Positions 1 to 9,680 of a DNA stretch of 64,000 nucleotides are shown here, piece after piece. The stretch comes from Zymoseptoria tritici IPO323. Taxonomy: Eukaryota > Ascomycota > Dothideomycetes > Mycosphaerellales > Mycosphaerellaceae. Both the position numbers and the translations under genes were made by a program. Each line of letters opens with the position of its first letter. Within the stretch, counting starts at the first letter, position 1. The stretch covers positions 248,001-312,000 of the forward strand of contig NC_018214.1 in assembly GCF_000219625.1 (NCBI RefSeq), given 5' to 3'. Below the pieces are notes generated by a model, which was not told the origin of the DNA, did no database searches, and saw only the letters and a list, made by a program, of their open reading frames with translations.

Positions 1-510
1 TTCCATTCACTCTGTATTGTACTTCAATCACATGCAAACCTGGGTCATGGGCAGTTTGGAGGCGGCGAGATCTGCCCGAGATGTGGCTAGATTCGAGAAG
101 CCGGACAACAGAGAGGGATGCTCTTCAGGAGAAGTACAGCTATCTCAACTGCCCTGTACAGCATCGTATTATGAAGTACTCAACCCAGAAGGCCCCATAT
201 CCGACCTCTTATAGCGCTCGCGCACTTCAACCCTCTGCTGTCTACAGACCACCCAGAAACTCCTCCCTGCCAGCCCGTCCATCCCGCCTCATTCCCCATA
301 CCCATCCATCAACGATGCTCATTATCATTGATATTCCAGATTGCAATATCCTGACTATCGCCGTTCGCAGGTTTCTTCTCATCCGCGGAAGACGACCTTC
401 GTTGACGCTTGTCACCCTCTCCATCCCCTTCACCTTCAACAAAGCTGTTGCCACGGGAGAGCCTATCGACACGCTCGCGTTTGGGTAGACGTCCTTCACC
501 TACAACATCG
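1..510. other. Intergenic stretch at the left edge
   Basis: No convincing gene is visible. The stretch lies downstream of the minus-strand ADE4 gene and presumably holds its 3' UTR. Short open frames here have no family features and overlap each other on both strands. Confidence 0.5.
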
Positions 511-2178
511 TCAGTCAGTACGAGTCCGTGGGTGGGATGTGAAGGGGTCCTCACCATCAGAGCCGCTGTCCCTAGCAACGACCTCCCCGCGATCATCAAC
601 GTCCACTCCATTCGCCGCCATCTTGATCTCCTTGTTCGTGGCCGTACCATGCACAACAGCCTGCACCGCCTTCTCCATGACCTTCATCTTCTTCGTCTCG
701 CCGCGAATGCGTTCCAAATGCTGAAAGTAATCCTTCGCGACAGGAGTGACGTACGTGCCACAGAACACACCGACTTCGAAGCGTTGATTCTCCCTCGGAC
801 TCGCTTGCGCGCAAGCGGACTTGAGATCTTCCAGGTCTTGGTAGATGACCTTGTCGGCGCCAATGTGCTCGGAAATGTCCTCCAGTGTGCGGTGATGTGC
901 GACCAGCTCGTCTTGACTCGCGAGGTCGATGCCGTAGATGTGTGCGTGTGTGATGGGTGGCGCGCAGCTGCTGAAGTAGACTTTGCGAGCGCCGGCTTCT
1001 CTGGCCATGTTGACGATTTCGCGGGAGGTCGTGCCGCGGACGATGGAGTCGTCAACGAGCAGGACGCATTTGCCTGCGAACTCGGAGGGGATGGCATTGA
1101 GCTTTGCGCGGACGCCGCGTTGTCGGGCTCGTTGCGAGGGCATAATGAAGGTGCGGAAGATGTAGCGGTTCTTGATGAAGCCCTGGCAGTAGGGCTTCTT
1201 GAGGTGTTTTGAGACGGCGTAGGCGGAGACGAGGGAGGTTTCGGGGATGGGGATCACGGCGTCGATCTCTTTGAGGATTTCCGGGCCGAGTTGCTTTTGA
1301 ATGGTGTCGGCGAGGCGGTAGCCCATGAGTTGACGGCTGCGGTGGACGGAAATGCCGTCGATCGTGCTTTCGGGTCTGGCGAAATAGACATATTCGAAGA
1401 TGTCCGGAGCATAGTCCTTTTGCTCTTCGACTTGGCAGAAGACCGGTGCTTTGCCCTTCTCGATAATCACGGCTTGACCAGGAAGAATGTCCTTGATGTT
1501 GCTGTAACCGTTCTGACTGAGAGCGACGGACTCGGAGGCCATCATGTAGTCCATTCCACCTTCGACATCCAACGATGGCCTCTCGCCGAGCACCATCGGG
1601 CGAATGCCGTAAGAGTCACGGAACCCAATAAGCCCGAATCCAGCCAACATCGCCGTGCATGCCCAGCCACCTCTCAGTCTTCCGTACATTCTCTTCAACG
1701 CCTCGAAGCAGTCCGCGGAATTAATGCGAGCCTTGCCGGTGGTGTTGAGCTCATCAGCGAAGATGTTCAACATCAGCTCACTGTCCGACTCCGTATTGAT
1801 GTGCCTGTGCGCCTCCTTGTCCAAGTACTCCCTCAATTCCGGCGCATTGATCAAGTTGCCGTTATGTGTGAAGCAGATGCCGTATGGAGAGTTGACGTAG
1901 AACGGTTGTGCTTCAGCATTCGCGCTGCTGCCGGCGGTTGGATATCTCAAATGTCCCAATCCCATGTATCCTGGCAAGTCTTGCACTCTCTTTCCCTCGT
2001 TGAAGACCTTCGATGCGAGACCATTGCCTTTGCATTGGTAGAACTTTCCGCCGGTCGAGCAGGTCGCAATGCCGCATGCATCTTGTCCGCGATGTTGGAG
2101 GTAGTAGAGGGCTTGGTGGAGTTCTGGCGCAGCGTCCGCGGACGTGGAGGCGAGGATAACGGCGAGGATCCCACACAT
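511..2178 (-). CDS. ADE4: Amidophosphoribosyltransferase (glutamine PRPP amidotransferase)
   Basis: This 555-aa protein should catalyse the first committed step of de novo purine synthesis in the cytosol, transferring the glutamine amide to PRPP to give phosphoribosylamine. The start is fixed by the sequence MCGILAV, in which Cys2 becomes the N-terminal nucleophile of the class II glutaminase domain (about residues 1-235). The domain also shows the expected [12 protein letters not shown] and HNGNL segments. The C-terminal half is a type I phosphoribosyltransferase with the PRPP loop [14 protein letters not shown] near residues 370-383. No intron is needed and the length matches fungal Ade4. 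The last 70 or so residues are acidic and poorly conserved, as is common in fungi. It is transcribed away from the methyltransferase gene, with 1.4 kb between the two starts. Function is assigned by family recognition with high certainty. Confidence 0.97.
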   Translation of the reverse strand: MCGILAVILASTSADAAPELHQALYYLQHRGQDACGIATCSTGGKFYQCKGNGLASKVFNEGKRVQDLPGYMGLGHLRYPTAGSSANAEAQPFYVNSPYGICFTHNGNLINAPELREYLDKEAHRHINTESDSELMLNIFADELNTTGKARINSADCFEALKRMYGRLRGGWACTAMLAGFGLIGFRDSYGIRPMVLGERPSLDVEGGMDYMMASESVALSQNGYSNIKDILPGQAVIIEKGKAPVFCQVEEQKDYAPDIFEYVYFARPESTIDGISVHRSRQLMGYRLADTIQKQLGPEILKEIDAVIPIPETSLVSAYAVSKHLKKPYCQGFIKNRYIFRTFIMPSQRARQRGVRAKLNAIPSEFAGKCVLLVDDSIVRGTTSREIVNMAREAGARKVYFSSCAPPITHAHIYGIDLASQDELVAHHRTLEDISEHIGADKVIYQDLEDLKSACAQASPRENQRFEVGVFCGTYVTPVAKDYFQHLERIRGETKKMKVMEKAVQAVVHGTATNKEIKMAANGVDVDDRGEVVARDSGSDGEDPFTSHPRTRTD

Positions 2179-3584
2179 TTTGGAGGATCGTGGGAAAGTG
2201 GAAGAGGAGTGTATGAGAAGGTTCGACCTTTTCTATCTCTTATCAGTCAGTACATGACAGCAAAAGATTTCATGCTGTGATATTGAAGGAATTTGTTGTC
2301 GATCAGGAAGAGCTTGTTCCGGTCATTAAAGATCCCAAGTCTAACATCTAAAAGTAATACTCAATTCATCATACGAGGAGCCCGGAGGGTTCCTAAGAAA
2401 TGTTCACGCGAAGCTACTCACCTCGGTCTCAAGTTTCAATGTCCTTCAAGAAGGAATTGCTGGTGCGGTTGAGGTCGCGCGGTCGTGGTCGCGGAGTGAG
2501 TGTCTCGCGCTATCTTTCAGACCAGACCGTTCATTGCGAGATGCGCCGTGTGCTGGGCAGCCTTTTGGTGGGAGTGGTTTGGACATCTTTTGTGAAGTCT
2601 CGGGTTTTAGGAGAAAATCTAAATCTGAGGTCTCCGCGAACCGGGAGAGAATTCGAGAGTGGGGCACAGAGTCTGCAGGCCTGCAGCTGTCTTCTTTCCT
2701 TCACACTTCATGTCCCGTCTTCCAGTCCACACCTCATGCATCGCGTTCATCACCATCGCCGTCAGACCGAGTGAACAATACATCGCAAGCAGAGCGGTCA
2801 TCTGAACAGCCCGTGCTTCCAGCTGGCCTTCGATGCTGCGCGGCGGGTCGGCCAACTGCGTCCTGCGCTCGACGAAGTCATTGTGAAGAGATGGATTTTG
2901 ACACCTGCGTCGGTGTCCTTAAGACGATGATTTGTCGTTGCATCCGACAGCGCGACGACAGTCATGTTCGCTTCACTACTCCTTTGCCTCTTTCCGCCGT
3001 GAGCCTGGTCTCAGTAGGTCTGACCATCACTCCGTAAGCTCAGTCTCTTCTTCTCACTTGTCACATTTGGCTCCCCGCAACATTTCTGCACTGCAGTTTA
3101 TTGTGATGCCTTCTCAATGCCAGCGTTTGGCCTGTGCAAGTGAAGATGCAGGTGTCCTCGCCTGCCCCACCTTCTGCTGCGTTTGCTCGCTTTCACCTGC
3201 AAGTTTCCAAACGCTCCTCTTCGTCTTCATTTCGACCCTCACTTCCTTCCTCTCCTCTCATCTGCTGCGCACGACTCGAACAAGGTATCACTTGGTCTCT
3301 TTTACCATCACCGTCACAGCGTCGGCTGGAATCGTCCCTGCCACTTCCTTAGTGACGTCCCTTCCTGGTCGCACTTGACTTTACTTCACTTCTTCTGACA
3401 ATTCGCGCGTCACCGGCGACGAGTCTCGAACAAGCGGGACTTTCATCATCATCACCTCGCATCGACAACAATCACGAACAACATTTCTTGTCCCCCACGA
3501 AACCGAGACCACGATCACCTTACTTGGCTACACGACCGCGCGCAAACCACGAACAACATTCCCTTCACTGCGGGCCCGGTCACA
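2179..3584. promoter_or_regulatory. Divergent promoter region between ADE4 and the DNA methyltransferase
   Basis: This 1.4-kb stretch separates two divergent starts. The part from about 3150 to 3560 is rich in pyrimidine runs (CT/TC tracts), typical of upstream regions of filamentous fungal genes. I see no conserved open reading frame and no clear single regulatory site. Both promoters and 5' UTRs must lie here. Confidence 0.5.
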
Positions 3585-5813
3585 ATGACACGCAATCACG
3601 CTCTTCAGCAGCCCAGCCCGCGAGGTATGCTGGGCCGCATCGATCGATCCCGCGCTGCACTTCCTCGTCCACGTGGTGGTCCAGTGTTGTCCCTCTTCTC
3701 CGACAGCGAAGATGAAGGTGACGCAAGCGGTACCGAGCCAGGTGACGGATACCGAAGAATTGCTCGTGGCGTTGAACAGATCGACATCTCGGACTCCGAT
3801 CCAGAAGACGACGGCGGCGATGTACCTGATACCGGAACTCCAATTGATCTCACCGAGGAAGACGAAGACGATGGACTGCGCGAACAAGCACACTTTCAGA
3901 GAGAAGTCAGCTCCGTCAGTGCTCAAGTCATCGGCGCTGGGATTCCACGGAGTCACGAACAGGTTGACTTCGCTACGACGATGTTCGGTGTCCGCATTCG
4001 CCGCGACGACACTGTTGAATGCACTGACACCGGAATCGGCCACGAGTACACGGCCTTCCTACGCATTCGTCTTATCACCAAAGATCTCTCTGGCACAGTC
4101 TACCTTCACGGCATTCTTCTGAAGCGTCACCGCGATGTGGATAGGAAAGAGTCTGTTTCAAAAGACTATCAAGGTCTCCTCCACACCCTCCTCCCGAACA
4201 AGAAGAATGAAATCTGCGCGATGCTTAGGATTCGTCATGGATCCGCGACCACTTCACTCGACAGCACGTTAGAGGTTCGACGCCTTAACCAAGTGGGACT
4301 CGTGCGCAAGCTCACCTTCGCGAATAAGTCTCGCGCCGAGCTTAGTGGCCGGACTCGGGGCGAGTTCTACTCGAAGGACGACTGGAAGGAGGCGGAGGAG
4401 AAAGGAGATCTGTTTTGTAGGTGGAAGTACGTCGAGGAGGTCGATACCAAGAAGAAGAAGGTCGTTGCCTTTCAGATTCGCGAGCTGGAGCCGAACGAGT
4501 GTGACTATGGAGCTAGCATCACGACTGAGCGGAAGTTCGAGCTGTTCCGAGGCGGCTTTGCAAGCACTCGTGCGAGCGCTCAGGGCGCATCGTCCGGATC
4601 CAAGTCGACTTCCAACGCAGCTCCGGCGACGAAGCGCAAGCGCACTCAAGAAGTCATCACCATCGACGACAGCGAAGACGACGATAATGATATGTTTGAG
4701 ACATTCGAGCGTAGACTCAACCAATTTGGCAAGAAGCAGAAGGTCGTCGAGAAGAAGACAGTCCGCCACACATCCAAGTCCGTCACGGTTCACAGCAACG
4801 ACGGCAGCCAGGAGCGTAGGACACACAAAGTCACTGAAGAGGTGACATCGATTCGTACTCGTCGACCAGACTTCTCATATGCAGATCTTTGTGCTGGCGC
4901 AGGCGGTACTTCTGCGGGTGCGAAGAAGGCTGGACTGAAGCTGAATTACCTCATCGACTTGTGGCCGGATGCGTGCAAGACCATGAAGCTGAACTTCGCC
5001 CGTAACTTGGTCCAACAGACAGATATCAGCACGTTCGCTACGAGCGCACCTACAGTTGCAGACATCGTAGATGTCATGCACATCAGCTTCCCTTGCCAGG
5101 GCCACTCCTTGCTCAATCGCCAACAAAACCCCGAACAGGACGCAAAGAACATCTCAGTCGCCTACGGCTCGTTTGGTTTGATCCTCCGCAAGGCCAAGCC
5201 ACGCGTCGTCACGCTGGAGCAAGTTGCTGGCATCATGTCACGCTCAGACGGCCAGCATCTCCGCGGCCAGATCTTCGAGCTCGTGGAAGCCGGCTACTCC
5301 GTTCGATGGTCGCTGCTCAACTTTGCAGACTACGGCAACGCTCAGGCTCGTCCGCGGGTGATCACCATCGCAGCATGCCCAGGTCAGACCCTCCCATCAT
5401 TCCCAGAAATCACTCACGGTGAGGCACCCGGACTCAAGGCTCCAGTCACAATCGGAGACATCCTTGCCCAAGTGCCTCGTCACCCGCCTGGACTTATGGG
5501 ACACGCTGTGCGCCGCACTCTGCCAGCCTTCGACCCAGACCAGCCGCTCCGTGGCTGCATCACCAGCGGCGGAGGCAAGTCAAAGAACAACTACCACCCA
5601 AGCGGTCGCCGAGACTTCAATCTGCAAGAGTTGGCTCAGCTGCAAGGCTTCAGCGCGGACCACCGGTTCTATGGAGGTGTGACCTCTGTTCGCAAGCAAA
5701 TCGGCAATGCTGTCCCACCGGTGTTTGCAGCAAAGCTGTTCAAGGGCATTGTCCCAGCGTTGGAGGAGACGGATCGGAAGATGGAGGCTTGGGCGCAGGT
5801 AATCGAGTTGTGA
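3585..5813 (+). CDS. RID/Masc1-like DNA (cytosine-5) methyltransferase
   Basis: A 742-aa protein with a C5-cytosine methyltransferase domain from about residue 428 to 720. Visible motifs are I (DLCAGAGGTSAG), IV (FPCQGHS, catalytic Cys near residue 503), VI (LEQV, where most family members have E-N-V), VIII (QARPRV), and IX-X (ELAQLQGF, then QIGNAVPP near residue 704). The target-recognition region between VIII and IX is short. The N-terminal 420 residues are acidic and basic low-complexity sequence around one conserved block (about residues 125-290). Among fungal classes the short TRD, the altered motif VI and the absence of recognisable BAH, RING or helicase domains fit RID/Masc1 better than DIM-2, DNMT1 or DNMT5. 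RID is needed for repeat-induced point mutation in Neurospora. The class assignment is inference; methyltransferase identity is near certain. No intron. Confidence 0.85.
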   Translation: MTRNHALQQPSPRGMLGRIDRSRAALPRPRGGPVLSLFSDSEDEGDASGTEPGDGYRRIARGVEQIDISDSDPEDDGGDVPDTGTPIDLTEEDEDDGLREQAHFQREVSSVSAQVIGAGIPRSHEQVDFATTMFGVRIRRDDTVECTDTGIGHEYTAFLRIRLITKDLSGTVYLHGILLKRHRDVDRKESVSKDYQGLLHTLLPNKKNEICAMLRIRHGSATTSLDSTLEVRRLNQVGLVRKLTFANKSRAELSGRTRGEFYSKDDWKEAEEKGDLFCRWKYVEEVDTKKKKVVAFQIRELEPNECDYGASITTERKFELFRGGFASTRASAQGASSGSKSTSNAAPATKRKRTQEVITIDDSEDDDNDMFETFERRLNQFGKKQKVVEKKTVRHTSKSVTVHSNDGSQERRTHKVTEEVTSIRTRRPDFSYADLCAGAGGTSAGAKKAGLKLNYLIDLWPDACKTMKLNFARNLVQQTDISTFATSAPTVADIVDVMHISFPCQGHSLLNRQQNPEQDAKNISVAYGSFGLILRKAKPRVVTLEQVAGIMSRSDGQHLRGQIFELVEAGYSVRWSLLNFADYGNAQARPRVITIAACPGQTLPSFPEITHGEAPGLKAPVTIGDILAQVPRHPPGLMGHAVRRTLPAFDPDQPLRGCITSGGGKSKNNYHPSGRRDFNLQELAQLQGFSADHRFYGGVTSVRKQIGNAVPPVFAAKLFKGIVPALEETDRKMEAWAQVIEL

Positions 5814-6746
5814 GCCAGGTACCACTGATGCCGATGAAGTACAAGAGCGGCATTGGCATTTGGCAAGAGACAGAGCGCTAGCAAGGCGCATTGCTCATGA
5901 CTTGCGAGAACGAAGGCGGCTTGAACACATGCAAGAATATGGTCGAGGCAACAAGGCGAGATGGACCATCTTCCTCGAAACAGCACGAGCAACATTTGGG
6001 GAAATGCTCACAGTAGCATACCGTGACAATGTGAACTGACCTTGATGAACGCGTCTTCTGTGCCACAGTGCCGTGATCATGCCTCTCATCCGCATCCTCC
6101 TTCCTTCGCCAAGGGCTGGGTGAACGCGTGGCCGAATACGACGGTACGAGACGGTTCGAGAAGCCGGAAAGATGCACAGCGACTCAGCGGTCGACATTTC
6201 CCATTGAGCATCTGAGTAGCTTTGTGACACTGACAGGTGACTGCGGAACTCATCTTGACAACAGCATCATCATTGAAGACACAGCATGGGGTACCTGCGT
6301 TGTGTCAATATATTTGTGATCTATTTCAGTACCATTTGTGCAAGCTTTTGCCTGCCCTAAACACCAGTCCGCCACCAAGGTCACGTGAACATGCCAGGAT
6401 CTCTCTGATTCGCCTTGTCCCTGAGAAACACCTTGGCTGCGATGCCGACAACCAGAAACCCGCCACCACCAACATCCTTCACCACTCCTCCACGCCTCCC
6501 TCTATCCTTACCACCAACCCTCCCCACACCCGACGGTCTCGATACACGCTCGTTTCCCAGCGCCGCTCCATCGAACCGCTCCTCGATCGCTACTGCCGAC
6601 TTCCTCGCCCTTTTCTCCACATCAACTCCGCCCCGTTCAGACGCGCGGAACTTCGACTGCGCGACCCTCCTCCTCCGCCCGCGACAGCGATCGCAGAGAC
6701 ATCACCACTCCATCGCATTCCCTACACGATCCTCACTTCCGCCGTA
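5814..6746. other. Intergenic stretch before the GH76 gene
   Basis: About 930 bp between the methyltransferase stop and the GH76 start. The last 350 bp are rich in CCACC and CTC runs and probably form the promoter and 5' UTR of the GH76 gene. The reading frame of that gene is open back to about 6237, but the upstream residues are low-complexity and the signal peptide begins at 6747. Confidence 0.45.
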
Positions 6747-8224
6747 ATGAAGTTCGCCGCACTCTTCGGCGGCGCCCTGCTGGCAGCGCGCTCCGCCAGC
6801 GCCATTGACTTTACCCTCGACGATCAAGAGTCAACAAAACAGGCCGCGGCCGCCATCGCAAAGAACATGATGACCTGGTACAAGGGAGACGAGTCGCCGA
6901 ATGCGCCCGGTCTGCTGCCACAACCATATTACTGGTGGAACGCTGGAGCCATGTTTGGCTCGCTCATCGATTACTGGTATTACACCGGCGACGACACCTA
7001 CAATGCCGTCACCACCGAGGCCATGCTGTTCCAGGTTGGACCGGACAAGAATTACATGCCCCCCAATCAGAGCAAATCGCTCGGAAACGATGATCAAGCC
7101 TTTTGGGGTATGGCCGCCATGTCCGCAGCGGAGGTCAACTTTCCCAACCCGCCCGCCGACCAGCCGCAATGGCTGTACCTGGCGCAGGCCGTGCTCAACT
7201 CTCAGATTCCTCGCTGGGATGATACAACATGTGGTGGTGGTAAGTTTAGAGTTTGCAAGATCGTATGACATCCTTCGGACACTGCTGATACATCAGCGAA
7301 CAGGCCTGAGATGGCAGATCTTCACCTTCAACAACGGTTACAACTACAAGAACTCCATTTCCAACGGATGTTTCTTCAACCTTGCTGCACGCATGGGCAT
7401 GTACCTTGGAAACGACACATACTTTGAACAAGCAGAAAAGGCTTGGGACTGGTCGTACGCGGTTGGGCTTATCAATCCCACCTACCAGGTCTACGACGGT
7501 TCGGACGACACTCTCAATTGCACCGAGTTCAACCACATTCAATGGTCATACAACGCCGGCGTGTACCTCCTCGGAGCCGCCGTCATGTGGAATCAGGTAT
7601 GCATCTCGTCTTTCCCTTCCTCCACACTCTCCCATTAACATCATTCTCCAGACCACCGGCGACAAGCAAGGCCAATGGCGCGTCCGCGTCCAAGGCATGC
7701 TCGACTCCGCCGCCCGCATCTTCTTCTACGAGTCCACCAACATCATGTACGAAGTCGCCTGCGAGCCGTCCGGCAACTGCAACCTCGATCAGAAGTCCTT
7801 CAAAGCCTACCTCGCCCGCTGGATGGCTGCCACTGTCAAAGTCGCGCCCTGGACCCATGATACCATCATGCCGCTCATCCGCACCTCGGCCGTCGCCGCC
7901 GCGAAGGTTTGCCAGCCCAGCGCTACCGACGGGGCTATTTGCGGCTCCAAGTGGTGGGACGGAACATTCGACAACAATGTCGGTGTTGGACAGCAGATGA
8001 GTGCGCTGGAGGCTATTCAGAGCACGTTGATCGATGGTGTTTCTGGACCCGTGGGTAACAAGACTGGTGGTACGTCTGTTGGTGACCCCAATGCTGGTAC
8101 TGGCGGCAGCTCGATTGTCAACCCGCCCAAGGAGATCACCACAGCGGATCGCGCTGGTGCGGGTATTTTGAGTGCGTTGGTGCTGGTTGGTATTCTCGGA
8201 GGTGCATGGTGGATGGTGGCATAA
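6747..8224 (+). CDS. GH76 mannan endo-1,6-alpha-mannosidase, DFG5/DCW1 type, GPI-anchored
   Basis: Three exons: 6747-7239, 7304-7596 and 7652-8224, joined by introns of 64 and 55 nt with GT...AG ends; the spliced product is 452 aa. I chose the start at [19 protein letters not shown], a clean signal peptide, over the longer open frame. The mature protein begins with IDFTLDD and carries the GH76 hallmark with paired aspartates (GNDDQAFWG) and aromatic-rich stretches such as [10 protein letters not shown] and [12 protein letters not shown]. The C-terminus has a Gly/Ser-rich spacer followed by a hydrophobic tail ([15 protein letters not shown]), as expected for GPI attachment. DFG5/DCW1 proteins act at the plasma membrane in linking GPI mannoproteins to the cell wall. 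The family call is firm; which of the fungal paralogues this is cannot be told from the sequence. Confidence 0.93.
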
Positions 8225-9117
8225 GGAAGACTAGGCGATGGGGAGAGAGAGATGGAGATGGACACAGACGATTGCAATGAACAGGTTGGATGGGATGGGT
8301 TGGGACGGGCTGAAGGGAGGATGACACTGGCATCCTTGTCGGTCCCATAATTGGCGTTTCTGGGCTGCTTTCTGAGGGCGGCTCGATTATTGAGTGTTGG
8401 GCTTGTATGCTGTGACTGCTACAGATCGATGAGAGTTATACATATTGTTTTCTTGTCACAGTCCCCTTTCCTTGCGCTTCGTTGCTGGACGGCTCCGCTC
8501 ACGGCAATTTCTCTTTCTCCTCTTCTCCTTCCGTTTTGCTTTCGTCTCTCCTCTTCTGTCCGCTGGCCTTCTTCATGCGGCTCCTCATTTCTGCTAGATT
8601 CCAATGCGGTGATCCCCGCTCGTTCGCACAGACTTCGTCTCTGCGCCTTGCTGTGCCGGTGTGTGTCTGGCTTGTCTCACGCAATCTTGCTCCGGTCTCA
8701 CTTCGAGCAGTGACGCACTAGGACCTGTGGACGCTCGAGCTGCAAGGAAACGCTGAACGAAGTCTCACAAGATATCTTGCAAGATGCCTGGAAAGCAAAG
8801 CGTACGACGTCAGCGAGTGTCGGAGACATTTTGGAATGGAAGAGGGCGCCCGAGACAAATCTCGGACCATGCAGGCCTTCTACATTTCGGTTTCTTGGTC
8901 GCAAGAGCCGATTTGTGTCTCAGACAACGCTGGGTCTTTGTGACTTTGTCCATTCCAAACTGTCTATGATATCCGCTGACTATACACACTTTGCTTCGCA
9001 GGTTTAGAGACCGAAGTGCAGAAGACCTGCGAGGTCCGAGATTGTCTTGGACGGGTGGTCTTTGTCGTTCGAACTTGTCTGCGACATTCGCTGACGATAT
9101 ACCCTTTCCTTTCTAGG
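8225..9117. other. Intergenic stretch, possible decayed 5' exons at its right end
   Basis: No intact gene. Near 8970-9000 and 9090-9118 two stretches look like the 3' ends of fungal introns (CGCTGAC branch-like sequence, then a pyrimidine-rich tract and CAG or TAG). They precede the flavodoxin-like remnant and may be relics of its upstream introns. Confidence 0.3.
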
Positions 9118-9475
9118 TGGGAACTTCAAATCTGGCAAGACGAAAACTGCGATCAGAAGTGAGTCCAGTACACTTCGGGATTATACACATACTACATTTC
9201 AACTGGATCCCAACACCTCGCCGGTGGCTTTGACTTACCAGGAGATCTTGTTGCCGAGGATTTCGCATCCGTACACTTCTTTGTCAGAAGTCACAAAGAC
9301 GCCCGGACCCAAGGGGGATATTTTGATTGTCTTGCCGACATTCTACGGAACTCCGACAGGCACTTCTTCACCGCGATTTTGGGATGCATGGTGATTGCGC
9401 CGGTGTGCTTTTCGACATTGTCACCAGGAGAAACTCATTCACTTCGATTGCCAAGACACAATCCCTGCTAGTGCA
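9118..9475 (+). pseudogene. Decayed flavodoxin-like gene (WrbA / YCP4 / Alt a 7 type)
   Basis: The frame ending at the TGA of 9392-9394 reads GDILIVLPTFYGTPTG followed by RFWDAW. This resembles the FLFGIPTRYGNFPAQ...FWDAT segment of fungal WrbA-type NAD(P)H quinone oxidoreductases. It is preceded by EILLPRI, where that family has E-T-L-P. Just after the stop, in a shifted frame from about 9400, the sequence reads GV-FST-LSPGETHS, resembling the family's next conserved block AGVFVSTGTLGGGQETT. The order of the blocks is right and the spacing is shortened. No intact start or full-length frame exists. A TAG-ended pyrimidine tract at about 9118 looks like an old intron acceptor. I read this as a pseudogene; the match is by memory of the family and has not been searched. 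Confidence 0.5.
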
Positions 9476-9680
9476 GCTTTCAACGCACGCTTGACGGCCC
9501 GCGCGACGCACGGCGCCCGACGTGTGCCCGAGCAATCCCTCCCTCTTCTTTTCGTTTGCTCCAACTTCGAGACACCAACTTTTCCTTTCTTAACACCCCA
9601 ACATCGGCAGCACAACCGATCTTCCGCATACGACCATATCTCCACCAATTCTCCGCACACGACCACGCAGCTCCGCCGAC

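Noticed and set aside
6237..6746. N-terminal extension of the GH76 frame
   Set aside because: The upstream residues are low-complexity and Pro/Arg-rich, while a perfect signal peptide starts at 6747. Secretion of the family requires the shorter start.
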